This document shows, piece after piece, positions 9,939-22,161 of a stretch of DNA of 64,000 nt. The position numbers were made by a program, and so were the translations under genes. The notes beneath the pieces are model-generated. The model worked only from the letters and a program-made list of their open reading frames with translations. It did no database searches and had not been told where the DNA came from. Source of the DNA: Zygaena filipendulae (lineage: Eukaryota; Arthropoda; Insecta; Lepidoptera; Zygaenidae); assembly GCA_907165275.2 (NCBI GenBank), contig OU015672.1:8042501-8106500 (forward strand), in the 5' to 3' direction. Position 1 is the first letter of the stretch, and each line of letters opens with the position of its first letter.

Positions 9939-12900
9939 ATGTCCAAGAACAAAATTGCGGCAAGAATCGACAGCTTGAGTGTGGAAGTTAAAACAAAAGT
10001 AAGTCTTTCGGAAAAGATAAATTTTTCTAATTTCGTTACTAATTACATGAATTATGCGATCTCTCTAGACTCCTTTGTTTTTACATAAAATATAATTATG
10101 CCAGCCAGAAACCAATACGTTGTTTTTGCAATTCAATGATTGTTTTGTGCAGGTCTACACTGTAATTTGTCATAGGTAATAGGTAGGTAACAGAGCTGTG
10201 GAATGTTGCTAATTTCTAACCTTTTATGGTCTAGTAATTGTTGGATTCAATTAAAACGAATACGTTACTGAGTTCGTTATTTAATTAGTATGACTCAGTG
10301 GAAATTTATGCTCAGCACAGTTATAGAGATATATAACAATATATATAACATATATAAAGATATATAACAGTTATAGAACAATATAAGAACAATATAAGAG
10401 AACAATATACAATATACAGTTAAAATTGATCAGTGTTCTTGAACATAAAATATTTTTCTACAGTTTGATGCCGAATTCCGTCGGTTCTCACTCAGTCGGA
10501 CAGAGAAGATGAAATATGAAGACTTCAAATCGCTCATAGAGAATTTGCACAGGCTCCATGATGTTGCATTCCTCATATCATACACAGACCCTCGCGACGG
10601 AGACCTGTTGCCGATTAACAATGATGACAACCTGGGAAGAGCGTTGACCACAGCGAAACCTTTGCTCAGGGTCATTATACAGAGGAAAGGTAATTAAGAA
10701 TTTAAATCTTTGTCTTGTTAATTGTGTCTTGATTCTACTTTAAAAAATTCATCCAAATCAATTCAGGTGTTTAGCATGTAAGTGTAACAAACATACCAAC
10801 TGTCAAACAAAGTGTGATAATTATTAATTAAGGCATCTCCAATTTCGGGTATATCCCCCTTACACAAAATCATGAATCTAATTAGTGTGAGTTATGTTTA
10901 ACTTGCAAGTTTTTAGTGTAGTCTAATATAGTCTAGATTGACACCCAAAAAAATAAAATATTAAATAAAATGTGTGCAATATTATATAACGACTAGAAAC
11001 TAAAATTTGCCCATTGTAACTGCTGGTGAACTGAATAAAATAAAATAAAGAGATAAAGCGTATATTGAGTGGGGTCAATGTACCTATCAATAATTATGCT
11101 TTTTCTTTGCATCATCGAGCAAACTAAAAGAACTAGCCACCCATGCGAAAATGGCACAGTTGAACTTGAATGTGACAAGCTTGGGGGCACGACTTGCGTA
11201 GTCTATTCTGTATAACATGTCCATAGATTGAACAGCTGTTGTACTGTAGACTTTGATCAACAGTACCAATGTAGATGTTTAAAATTTTCTTTTCAATGGA
11301 ATTGATAACAGCATGAGTCATTACCACATAGTCGCAGAGGCAGTCTAATTTGTTTGGTGATTGGCTAAAGTCTTATTGTAATTCTTCTCAATATGAGGAA
11401 AATATTACAATCCCTGTTGAGTATTGATCATTATTATCTCTACATATATTATAAAACACACATTCATTAAATGCACTAGTTGACAAATTTTTTCTTAGTC
11501 CGGTTTGTAGATTAGTAAAAAATATTGGACACATATTTTTCTTTTTTTACGTAATCAAATAATAACGGCGATACATGGCGAGTTGAAATTTCGCGTGTCG
11601 TCACAACCTGGTGCATTCTGTACGGGGCTTATACCGAACAATGACGTCACGAGCCCCCGCCCCCCACCCTAAACTTTAATACGCTATATCTATGTAGGTA
11701 GAAACAAAAAATATGTGTCCATTATTTTTATATTTTCTGACTGACTACTTAGAATTTAGGTTTTCAAAAGTAATCAACATCCCTATTAATGTCAATTGGC
11801 ATTTAACTAAATTTAACTTACTTAGTTTACAGTGACTGAGTGCGGCCGTAAATGTTGTAATTTTTATTGGAGCAGGGTGACTTGTGGTGCAGAGGTCGCC
11901 ACATTTTATTAGGTGTTTTTGAGTTTATTAATAGAGGACCCCCGTGTGTGCAGGCGACAGTCTCGAGGAGCTGAACGGGTACGGCACGATGCGCCCGCGC
12001 AACATCATCTCGTCGATCCTGAGCGGCACGCCCGCCAAGAACAAGGGGCTCGCCATATCCAACCCGCACGACTTTAGGATGGTGAGTGGTGTTCTTTATT
12101 TTTGAATAGCTGCCCGCAGCTTTGCCAGGATAAGTAGTACCACTCAGGAACACTGTAGCATTCGATTGGTAAATTTTCAAAACCGGTACCGTAGATCCAG
12201 AGATTATACCCCTAAGACCTCACAAACTCACAAACAGAACTTTACCTGTTTATAATATTAGTAATATTAGTATAGATCTGTATAATCTGTATGTTGCGAA
12301 AAAAGTTTTGCTTCAGTTATGTAGGTAGTCTAAAGTACACGCGCATTTTTTTTACCTTTCGCATAGAAGAAGAAGAAGAAGAAGACCTTTCCCATATAGT
12401 GCATGTTGAATTCAGCCAGCGTCATCTATGTATACATACATTTTAGAGAAATGTCAGTATAACACCTTTTTATTTAAAATGCATGTGAAAGTATATCCGA
12501 TATGGTTGTGCGATGATAATGTCCAAACATCATTATTATTAAATAGTGAATTAATTATTTATCATTTACAATTTCCAGGTGTCAGCGATCATAGACGTGG
12601 ACATAGTGCCGGACACGTGCAGGAGGGTGAAACTCCTGAAGCACGGCTCGGACAGACCTCTAGGCTTCTTCATCAGGTTAGTAATACTCTGATATGTATT
12701 TTACCTTTGTTCAGCTACGACAGTTTTATTGGACCACCCTATACTCTGTAGGAGTGGGCGCTTGGCTCTAGCCATTGGGATGCTGTACCATTGTTGAAAT
12801 GCATTAACAAAAAGTAGTAAAAAACAATAGTAATGTTTGAACTATCTACCACAAATGGTTCAAGGCGTCTTGTACCCTCTACAAGTGGGCTCTAGCTATT

Positions 12901-15900
12901 GGGGTGCTGTACTTTTTTCTTTTTTTCACCCTCCACAATTCGTTTGGGGCGACCTGTACCCCACCCTAGCGAAAATCATATTTCTCGGCACACCCTCTAC
13001 CCCGCCTCAGCGATGATCATCTTTCTCGGGGCACCCTGTACCCCGCCTTATCGACGATCATCTTTCTCGGGGCATCCTTTACCCTGCCCTAGGGATGGTC
13101 ATCGTTTTTGGGGCGCCCTGTACCCCGTCCTAGGGCTGGTCATCTTTGTCGGGGCGTCCTGTACCCCGTCCTAGGGATCTTCTTTCTCGGGGCGTCCTGT
13201 GCCACGTCCTAGGGATGGTCATCGTTTTTGGGGCGCCCTGTACCCCGTCCAAAGGCTGGTCATCTTTGTCGGGGAGTCCTGTACCCCTGTAGGGCTGGTC
13301 ATGTCTGGTCACTGGCCAGCTACACCGGCCACTCGTACCGCCCAGGGACGGCACGTCGGTGCGCGTGACGGCGGCGGGCGTGGAGCGCTCGCCGGGCATC
13401 TTCATCTCGCGGCTGGTGCCGGGCGGGCTGGCCGAGTCCACCGGCCTGCTGGCGGTCAACGACGAGGTGCTCGAGGTCAACGGCATCGACGTCTCCAACA
13501 AGACCCTCGACCAGGTATCCGTGTATACGTAGCTTTATCATGTCACTGGCTGTTTGGTCCCCGCAGTTTGCTCGCGCAATAATTTCGGAGTCCCCAAAAA
13601 GTATCCAACCTCCTTTTCTGTAGTCTCGACAACGTGTATGCAAAGTTTCGTTTATCTAAATATTTTTTTACTCATTAGAAAATGTCTATTATATTTTTAT
13701 TATTGAACTGAAGCACTAAATTTTTGATTTATTTATTTATTTACTATGCAAATGTTTAGATATCCTCACAGTACACTCGGTTGTCAATAACACAACACTC
13801 CCGAACTATCTCGGGGCTTAATCGATCACTTATTTCCCTTGTATTGTACTTTGTATGCCAAATAAAATTGTTTTCTTCCTTTCTTTATTTCTTGTTTGAT
13901 AATCTAGTGCAATAAACATAAATGGGCATGTTGACTAATTTTTTTTTAGTCCGTCTTGTAGATTATAAAAAAAAAATTTTGGACACGTATTTTTTTATTT
14001 TTTTACTTAATCAAAAAATAACGGCGATACATGAGTTGAAATTTCGCGTGACGTCACTATCAGGACAGCTGTTTGTTTGGCGGTTTTAGCGACTAGTGAC
14101 GTCACGACCCCCTCACCATAAACTTTAATGCGCTTCATCTCTGTATATTTTAATTTATTTGAAAAAGCAAAAAGATACGTGTCTATTGTTTTTTTTATTT
14201 TCTAACCGACGGATTAATTAGAATTTTGATTTTCAAAAGAAGTCAACATCCCCATTCTATATCCTTAGGTGACGGACATGATGGTGGCGAACTCGTCGAA
14301 CCTGATCATCACGGTGCGGCCCGCCAACCAGCGCGCCGCGCACGCCGACCTGCGCGCCGCCGCGCCCGCCCACGCCCACGCCCACGCCCACGCCCAGCCC
14401 CAGGCGCCGCCGCCCGCCCACGCCCAGGGGGAGGGCGACGACGCCGACCCCGACCCCGACGCCGACCCAGACGCTGATGACAGGTTTTTTTTTTTTAAGT
14501 GAAACTTCTTCTTCTTTTTTAATAATGGCGTCTATAATTATAATTTGCCAATGACAATGTTTCTTAATAATTAAAATCTCTTCATCTACTTCTTCAATTA
14601 TTCTAGCATCGTTGTGATTTGAAATTTCGATGAAACGGAAAAGTGACAGTAAAAAGCGACAACCACAAACATCTATAGAATATAATGTACCATGGAAGAA
14701 TACCTAAAGATATAAAAAAGTTTCATTTCTGCCGTGCCCGTGGTTTTGAGCATTGTTTTTTTTTTTTTGTAAAATTTACCCCTTTCGGGGAAGGAAGGAA
14801 AAGGAAACTTAGTCTATACAGCGAATTCAGGTGCTGTTTTTCTTCTAAGGTTATTTATACCGAAATGCATTGATGAGATATTTCGATGCGTTACCGGAAA
14901 TTTTGGCAGCAACTCATCACAGTTGAACTTAAGTAATTGGACACTCTGTAAGAACTTGTATAGTAAAAGGACATTCTCCCGGCGAACGCCCCATTTCATC
15001 TTATTTCACTGTTACCGCACACTGTTTATCACTGTTATGCAAAATCCACCACATTCACACAATATTGATCACGATAAACTAATTTGTAAGTATATTTCTT
15101 TCTTTTTTTTTTTCTCCAAATGCACATATATTCGCATTTAGCATTTAGTTCGCCGTTTTTCATTAGTGTTTTTAAAATTGCCACTTTTGGGATTGTTGTG
15201 AAAAATATAGCATACTAGCTGTGCCCCGCGGTTTCACCCGCGGTAATTTCGGAGTTCCCGCGGGATTTCCGGGATAAAAAGTACCCTATGTCCTTCTCTG
15301 TACCGCTGACAACCTGCATGCCAAATTTCATCCAAACCCGTTCAGCCGTTTTTGCGTGATTGAGCAACAAACATCCACACTTTCACATTTATAATATTAT
15401 AGATGCGGACCGCAACACACTGATAGCGTGTAGTTTGGTATTACTACTTTAAAATGCATTTTCTGTTATTAGTATTTTCTTTTATTAGTAAGTTAAGGGC
15501 CTGGTGACCTATACGCTGTCCCGCGCGATTTCATCCGCGGTAATTTCGGAGTTCCCGCGGGAATTTAGGAAAAAAAGTGCTGTAGTTTACGGTGATAAGC
15601 AGTTCTTCGCATTAATTCCGGAGTTCCCGCATTAATTCCGGAGTTCCCGTGGGAATTCCGGGATAAAAACTATCCTATCTTTTAAGTTGGACCATATTAT
15701 AAATGGTTACAAAATTTTATCAAAATCCGTTTAGTAGTTTCGGAGTCCATTGCGGACAAACAACGTGACACGTGATTTATATATATTAGATTAAGATTAA
15801 GATAGTAGGGATATTGTTTTGTCTGTGGTGTGGTTTGCTGACTGTGTCTGTGTTTGTTCTCCTCCAGGTTCGAGCAGGACGAGCAGGACGAGATAGTGGA

Positions 15901-15970
15901 CCTGACGGCCGTCACGCTGGAGGAGCACGCCGCGCCCGCCGTGGACGACGGCCAGGTGCTGCACCTATAG
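9939..15970 (+). CDS. par-6: Par-6 cell polarity protein, complete, 7 exons, 332 aa
   Basis: Coding exons are 9939-9998, 10464-10689, 11954-12081, 12579-12676, 13346-13514, 14269-14483 and 15868-15970; all have GT/AG borders and joined phases. Residues 21-96 form the PB1 domain, with the acidic OPCA-type stretch [17 protein letters not shown] that contacts atypical PKC. The semi-[21 protein letters not shown] (about 129-146) binds Cdc42-GTP. The PDZ domain (about 153-247) has the carboxylate-binding loop PLGFFIRDG and ends [18 protein letters not shown]. Residues about 249-298 are low complexity (His-Ala, then Asp-Pro-Ala). The end [11 protein letters not shown] ... VLHL matches the family's conserved tail. 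The start (AAGATGT) is chosen because it gives the usual short lead into PB1. Par-6 scaffolds aPKC, Cdc42 and Par-3 at the apical cortex. Exons 1-2 are AT-rich and exons 5-7 strongly GC-rich. Confidence 0.96.
11478..11790 (+). mobile_element. CRE-bearing MITE family, copy 3 (par-6 intron 2)
   Basis: Contains TTAGTCCGGTTTGTAGATTA, AAAAAATATTGGACACATAT and AACGGCGATACATGG, and ends CAACATCCCTATT. One intact TGACGTCA lies near 11642; the other site is broken. The rest of intron 2 (10690-11477) shows no further feature. Confidence 0.75.
12107..12285 (+). repeat. Diverged short dispersed repeat in par-6 intron 3
   Basis: Begins AGCTGCCCGCAGCTTTGCC and ends TTATAATATTAGTAATATTA, the ends of the common lepidopteran repeat, but its body is different (GGATAAGTAGTACCACTCAGG). 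It may be a distinct subfamily. Confidence 0.5.
12940..13308 (+). repeat. About 41-bp GC-rich minisatellite in par-6 intron 4
   Basis: About nine imperfect head-to-tail units contain GGGGCGCCCTGTACCCCGTC followed by CTAGGGCTGGTCATCTTTG. The array stops about 35 bp before the acceptor of exon 5 (13345), so it occupies the region where the branch point and polypyrimidine tract normally lie. No unit keeps an open frame in common with par-6. Confidence 0.9.
13555..13650 (+). repeat. Short dispersed repeat, truncated
   Basis: Reads CCCCGCAGTTTGCTCGCGCA, TTTCGGAGTCCCC, AAAAAGTATCC and GACAACGTGTATGCAAAGTT, a 5' and central part of the common repeat in par-6 intron 5. Confidence 0.55.
13924..14252 (+). 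mobile_element. CRE-bearing MITE, copy 4, next to the par-6 exon 6 acceptor
   Basis: Complete copy from GGGCATGTTGACTAA to GTCAACATCCCC, flanked on both sides by AT. Both TGACGTCA palindromes are intact (near 14050 and 14098). Only about 15 bp (ATTCTATATCCTTAG) separate its end from exon 6 at 14269, so the branch point region of this intron must lie inside the MITE. A CTAAC string at about 14201 is one candidate. Confidence 0.85.
14640..15145 (+). repeat. Fragment related to the 620-bp CAATAGGGTACTTGCA element
   Basis: Shares AAAATTTACCCCTTTCGGGG, a GAAACTTAGTCTATACAG-like block and the GAAATGCATTGATGAGAT region with the long copies at 34001 and 48108 (for example 34208-34330). Its outer ends are not recognisable. 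It lies in par-6 intron 6. Confidence 0.6.
15214..15405 (+). repeat. Lepidopteran short dispersed repeat, complete copy
   Basis: Starts ACTAGCTGTGCCCCGCGG, contains GAGTTCCCGCGGGATTTCCG, AAAAAGTACCCTATGTCC and CAGCCGTTTTTGCGTGATTG, and ends CACATTTATAATATTATAGAT. This is a full-length representative of subfamily A (as at 40862). Confidence 0.8.
15515..15795 (+). repeat. Short dispersed repeat, subfamily B
   Basis: Reads CTGTCCCGCGCGATTTCATC, then ACTATCCTATCTTTTAAGTT and GGACCATATTATAAATGG, and ends ACGTGATTTATATATATTAGA. The same B body occurs at 24237-24470 and 62600-62847. The internal string GCATTAATTCCGGAGTTCCC is duplicated at 15608-15648. Confidence 0.75.
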
Positions 15971-16021
15971 TGCAGTGCGCGGCGCCACTCGCGACCGCAA
16001 CGGCCATTACGTGAGCCAATA

Positions 16022-16350
16022 ATGGGCATGTCGACTAAATTTTTTTTTTAGTTCGTCTTGTAGATTATTAAAAAATATTGGACACGTATTTTTTCTTTTT
16101 TTACGTAATCAAAAAATAACGGCGATATATCGAGTTGAATTTCGCGTGACGTCACTATTCGGACTATTAGTTTGTGTGGCGGTTTTAGCGGTTAGTGACG
16201 TCACGATCCCCTCAACCTAAACTTTAATGCGTTTTATCTCTGTATGTTTTAATTTATTTGAAAAAAACAAAAAATACGTGTCTATTGTTTTTTTATTTTC
16301 TAACTGATGGACTCATTAGAATTTTGATTTTCAAAAGTAGTCCACATTCC
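16022..16350 (+). mobile_element. CRE-bearing MITE, copy 5, in the par-6 3' UTR
   Basis: Runs from GGGCATGTCGACTAA to GTAGTCCACATTCCC with AT on each side. Both TGACGTCA sites are intact (near 16147 and 16196). It begins 52 bp after the par-6 stop codon, so any par-6 mRNA longer than that carries it. Confidence 0.85.
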
Positions 16351-16629
16351 CATACTGTTACTACTCAAAGAAGCGACGTGCCCCGACGTGTCCCGCCGCG
16401 ACGCGGCTGCGAGTCCAGAGGCGATCGATACCGGTGTACGTTTTAAGAGTCGGCACTTTCATACTAATCGCTGTACCGATCTATGAAAGCGTTTTGTGCC
16501 AACCTTATCAATGCAATGTATGACGCGCTCATAGAGATTTGGTTACGTATTCCAAAGTTGGTAAAGAAGTTCGCGCATAAATCCATAGTAACTTTTGCTT
16601 CAAGGGAGTGTCGCTGGGCTGGGTGTGAC

Positions 16630-17160
16630 GTAAGTGTCAAAACGTTATGCCAATATTAATGTATACATTCCATTTCTAATTTTTTTGTTTTTTTTTTCAT
16701 AATTTGAATTTAGCACCAGCACAGCTACGGTTGTTTAGATCTACGGTCAATTGTACGATCAATTTACACATGGACGGAGGGCATAGACATTTTTTTTTTG
16801 GTAATGTTTTCCCTTTCGAGAAAGGCAAAGGAAATTTAGTTGATACAGCCAATTCAGTTGTATTTTCTTCTTCTCAAGTTATTTACATTGGTGAGATGCA
16901 TTTCGATGCTTTACCAAAACTTTTGGCAGCAACTCTTCACTCTGTCGGTATTTGTATACGACAACCTCCCGATGAACACCCCATTTCATCTTATTTCACT
17001 ATTTCCACAAGCTGGTCAGTAATGGATCAGTATTATGCAAATTTCACCACGTTTACCCAATATTAACCACGATGAAATAATTTGTATAACAAAAAAATAA
17101 AACTGACGTAAATTTCTGCTCAAATTCCGCCAAAATCTGAGGGCATAGACACTAGCGACC
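16630..17160 (+). repeat. Fragment related to the 620-bp CAATAGGGTACTTGCA element
   Basis: Contains CCCTTTCGAGAAAGGCAAAG, GAAATTTAGTTGATACAGCC, TTTACATTGGTGAGATGC and GCAGCAACTCTTCACTC, parallel to 14760-14930. It has a short open frame but no recognised protein. Confidence 0.6.
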
Positions 17161-17199
17161 ACTTTTTTAAAGGCGTATTCAAAATAGTCGATATAAAAA

Positions 17200-20100
17200 T
17201 ATTTCAAATCGCGTAGAGAATATTATGTAAAATAGAATCAGTGGTACATCAAGTTTAAATGCTGCACTGCACGTATCATTCAAATTATGGTGAAGCTATA
17301 ATAGTTTTAGTCCTCTAAAAGCCTTAAACCGTTTTTTTTTCTCTTTTTGCCCTTAATCTCATTCTCTTACTGACTCTTCGCCTGCCTGAAGGACACTATA
17401 AGTCGATAATAAATAATTCCATTGCAATTTCGGAATAGATTTAGTAATATAATTTAAAAAATCAATGACCAATTTGAACCTAAGGGCTAACGTTTAAAAC
17501 GAAGTTATTCTGACAAAGATAAAAAAAATGCTTCCAATCTGTCTATTATGGTCTATGATGCTTCGTCCATGTCCTCTTGATCTTAGATTTAGAAAGAAAA
17601 GAAAGATATATTCAAGCAAGAGAAGAAACACAATACAAATGAAAATAATCAAATAGTAACAAAATAAATAATAACGAAATAAAGAAAAAAACAAAATAAA
17701 CAATTTAATCGATATATTTTTTATCAATTTTTTTTCTCTGTTACGGGCAAAGGATGTATATTGTATACAGACAGGTTGAAAAGATTTCAGACGATAAGCA
17801 AACTAGACTTAAGTAAGTCGTATGGTGTATTTGTAATTCTTTTTGGAGAGAAAATTTAATTCAGTTTTTTTTTTGCCTCATCTTTCACCGTAGCTGATAT
17901 TGTGATAAATCGTAAGCAATACAATAACTTCATGGCAAAGTTCTTTTTGGGCTTAAAAATCTGTAATACCACATAAGGAAACTTGCCCATACTACGTGAA
18001 CTATACATATATGCCAAGACACCTCCCCCCCCTTAGTTGTCTTGTAGCATTTCATAAATATAGTTTTTTGCATACAGAAAGTTGAACTTGAAAAAGCGCA
18101 AGATTTCCCTAGATTCCCTAGAGAATATTGATGCCTCCCCCCCCCCCCCCTCTACCGGGATCACGCGTGGTACTTTGAAGACCCCCTCCTCTCCTCCAAC
18201 GGGTCACGTATTATGGGTATGTTCCCTAAACTTAGAATATATTATGTATTAAAAAAAATATATTTAAATGGTATTCTAAATGAATGTGATAAAAATCGAT
18301 AAAAATATTTCGGTTCGATCATACCGTGTACTTAATAGCAAATAAATGTACTTAGATAGTGAATGCGCTTACCTACAATGATATGCTTTGATTTCTATAT
18401 TTATAAGTGTCAAAATAGGTCAATTATTGTTTAGGCTAAAAACGGTAGTTATCGATATACATTAAAAAACAACATAATATCGTAATACTGCCAAGTTATT
18501 TAAAAAAAAACAAGATAATTTGAGATCGTAGCCTTTGTCTTGCATTCGTATAAAAAAAAATATATTGATTTATCTCTAGTTCCATACTTGTATTCAGCTT
18601 CCATTTGTTTTTTTTTAAGGGGACATTATACAGTCCGTGTGATAGATTAAAATAAAAACACTTTTTTTTTTTCGGGGAAAATGGAAGCCATGAATTCAAG
18701 TAAGCTCAGCGTATTCAGTAGCTCATCTGTCTAAGTGTGTCAAATTATAAGTCCATCCATTATTATAAGTGTTCATGGTTATTAAGAATAATAAAGTTAA
18801 CGAGTTTCTTATGATTTGTAGAGAAATGCACTCTGCTTTTATGTTGATGAGATAATGTCAAGTGAGTGATACTTGGAGATGTACGACCTGTGGAAAAATT
18901 AAATAAATGTAGTGTACGAAATGAAAGAAATATTTAACTTATAATTATATTATTATGTTGAAAAGAATGCTGTAATAAAACTAGAAAAATGTACTAGTTC
19001 AAGCTTGAATCTTACTGACAACTGCTTAACATTGAATATACATCATTTACCGGGTTTGAGTGTAAAAAACAAAAATATAATCTTTAAAAAATACATAATA
19101 TAGAAGTTTAAAAAATATCATAAAAATTCATTGAAACAGAACGGTAACAATATAATTTTAGTAACTTCTTCATTAGTAAAGACTAAAAACGGCAAAGTAA
19201 AAATAATATTAAAGAAGCAATGCTAATGAAACGACAAGTTTAAAAACAATCTCTAATAAACTTATTGAGAAAAACATAGAATTCTTGTTGTAATTAAAAA
19301 TAGTGTTTCGTCTGTTTCTGTGCTTTGCAAATATTAATATGATATGAAAGTGATAAAACAGCATTTTAGCTCTGAGAGAATGTCGAATATCTTCATTATT
19401 CTCTGGTTGCACTCTTTTATATTGCTCGATGAAATGTTTCTTTTATTGTATATTTATTGACCGTTGCAAAGTAAGATAATCATGATCATTCACTTCCTAA
19501 GGAAGGTGCTATTAGAAGGAAAAAAGTTTAATCGAATCCTTGAAGAGATTTCGAGAGATTATAGTAACATGATTATTAGTTGTTAAAATATTTTGCCTAT
19601 ATCCTAGTGTATTATACGTTCATAATTCATATATTTACTACAAAAGGGCACCGAGCGAAGGCATAAACGGAAAATGTACTGGGCCCTTATTCACTGTGAC
19701 CCTTTTGTTCACTGTGTGACGGGTTCGTTACTAATGTTTAACATTAAGAAGTGTATTCCATCATTATGTCTATCTCTAGTTTTTAAGTGTAACAGCTGAT
19801 GTTAGATAAAGTTATTTCACTAATGATACTATTTACAGTTACTAGTTAACTAGCATCAATGTAATCATTGGATGTATGTAACTAAATATGTATTTCCAAA
19901 ACGAATGTGTACATTCCATAGTTGAAAGACATTTTGTGCCTTGAATCTCTATTATTTACTAGGTTTGTGATCTAAGCTACAATAGCTGAAAGTTCAAATT
20001 CGTTTTTCATAATTTTAATCTAAATGTACATGTTATACACGTTATATATAAAACGGAGCAGAACATTTGATGTTTGTTATTGTTAGCGTTAAACACGTTT

Positions 20101-21400
20101 GCATTTGGTAGATTATATAGTTTTTAAATAATGAGGGCCTAATATAGTGCCTTGGGGAACACCTGTTACAGTAATAGTTGTAATTGACGGTTTTTTTACT
20201 ATTTTTCACTTGTAATCTTTAATTTTATAGTTTTTTAAGCTATGTTATAGTAGTGAGTTAGCATATTCATGTATTTAATACATAGATATTGAACAAAAAT
20301 CTACATGCAAGCAATCGATAGCTACTTGTAAGTCTAATCGAATTAGCTTAAATTTTATAATGAACTGTAATATTTCCCACGCCTATATTCTCTACATATC
20401 ATGAATAAATAAATAAAACGGTATTGTTGTTAAAATATATTAAATGACTGTGTAATTAGGCTTTTTAAAAATCGCAAATATGTGTAATGTCATATTTGGC
20501 ATTGTGATGCAAACATGATATTATATAAAATTATTTACTAAAATGACATTAGAATTGTTTTTGTTCATCATATATTCTGTATTATTCACTTTCTTAGTTT
20601 TAAATAATGTTATGAACAACTTGTATTGGTTATTCAGTATTCTTTCTTCACGTTTTTTAATTTTTATTTCTAGAACCTTTTTGCTTTTGCTACAGACTTT
20701 ATGAAATTGAGTGAAACATGTTTACTGAATTTCTTAATTAGTATTATGTGGATAAAAGTATTTATTGAATATATTTCATTAGATATTACAATACACATCA
20801 TGTGCCTTTGTATTTGTTGAACTAGTATTTATTTTCTTTTTCACTTCTTATCGGCAATTCATCTATATTTGTGGATTAACATTTCAATTGGCTCAAGATA
20901 ATGGTCCAAAATTTGTATTTAACTTTTTCAAATTTAGAAAGATTTATAATATGACGTATTCTCATAAATAAATTTTAGGATATTTTGAGTTGCACCTTTA
21001 TATTTTTTTTTTGGTTGGATGTGTTTTACAGCTTCACTATTATCACATCTAATCTACGGCTATAAAAAAATAAGCGACGACTCAGGCCGGTATGTGGTCT
21101 ATATTAAAACTTAGTGCACCAAATTTAAAAGGCGAAGGCTTTAATTTCTAGATGTAATTAAAAGAATCATTCCATTCATCATTTTAGGTAAATTCGTAAA
21201 AGCCTACTTTTACAATATTTTACGAATACTATACTTACAGAAATTTTGTAAGCATCCATTGGACTAGATATCGTTTAGTTTTTGTGATGATTTTTCATCA
21301 ATTTAAATTATTTTCGTTGTAATATCTAGTTTTCACTAGTGTTGTATGAAATAAAAATATATTATTCATATTTAATTTGTAACTGTTGGTGTTTTATTTC
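17200..21400 (+). other. Repeat-poor AT-rich stretch, possible long par-6 3' UTR
   Basis: About 4.2 kb holds no copy of any dispersed family that I could see, whereas such copies occur every 1-2 kb elsewhere. It holds only homopolymer runs, including long C runs near 18030 and 18140, and no supportable coding frame. It lies between the par-6 stop and the next promoter region on the same strand and ends at a plausible polyadenylation site. A long 3' UTR of par-6 is my inference; non-coding transcripts or simple chance are alternatives. Confidence 0.4.
21350..21355 (+). terminator. par-6: Candidate par-6 polyadenylation signal
   Basis: AATAAA is followed about 25 bp later by a GT-rich stretch (TGTAACTGTTGGTGTTTTAT), the classical arrangement of hexamer and downstream element. 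Another candidate, AATAAATAAATAAAA followed by GGTATTGTTGTT, lies at about 20405. Use would imply a 3' UTR of about 4.4-5.4 kb. Confidence 0.4.
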
Positions 21401-21849
21401 TTTTAACTCAAATAATAGGTATATAACCACTACGTGTTTTAACCAAGTTTGTCATTCGGAGGATATTCGGTTACGTTTTTTCAACAGTTATGTGTCGGGA
21501 CTCTAGAGCAGAATGTTATGTGAAATTGTAAATCCCTGCTTATCTAAAAAAGTTTTAAACTTCTATGGAACCATAGAAATTAGAAAGGTACAGAGAAGAC
21601 TGAAGATATAAGGTAATCCTCAAAGATTTTCATAATAAGATAGACTATGTAAAAGGTACCTATAAAGATATTGTAAAACAAGACATTAAAATCAAAATCT
21701 GTTCTTGGAGGCGTGTCGAATTTATCGTTTTTGTTTCTTATTAAAATGAAGTACCTTTAACATTTAGGCCACTGTCAATTGCTGACACTATCAACTGTCA
21801 AGTGTGTCAAATGACGACAGTGTCATCGGCCATCGCCGATCGCCCATCG

Positions 21850-22161
21850 GTCAAAAGTCAAAACTCGAAAAACAGAGGGGTTATGTTTGGCTAAGGTGAA
21901 TAATTATTTTCTTTTACTATTTATTTTACTATTGGTTTGTATAGCAGTCTAGAAAGCTTAGTGTGAAGTGTATAGAACTATATTTCTTCTAGTTCCTTGT
22001 TGTACAGACAGGATAATAGATCCCTATGGTTCGGTAGTAAAAAACGGTCTATTTTGAGATTGAATATAAATGTCTTTTTAGTCCAAAGGTGAAGGATTAT
22101 TTACGAATTGTTTCTTGTAATTGTTAAAGCGAACAGTCCCCCAGGTTCTTGCGCCCCTGTC
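21850..22161 (+). promoter_or_regulatory. Inferred 5' region and leader of the RTN4IP1-like gene
   Basis: GGCTAAG|GTGAAT near 21887-21899 looks like a splice donor, and TCCCCCAG|GTTC at about 22144 like an acceptor. A short non-coding first exon would therefore end near 21892 and join the exon that carries the ATG at 22162. No TATA box is evident. Confidence 0.35.

Noticed and set aside
12361..12386. GAA repeat as a splicing enhancer for par-6
   Set aside because: It is a short microsatellite almost 200 bp from any exon and has no further support.
13130..13643. Arg/Ala-rich frames on both strands around 13.1-13.6 kb
   Set aside because: They are shadows of par-6 exon 5 and the adjacent GC-rich minisatellite.
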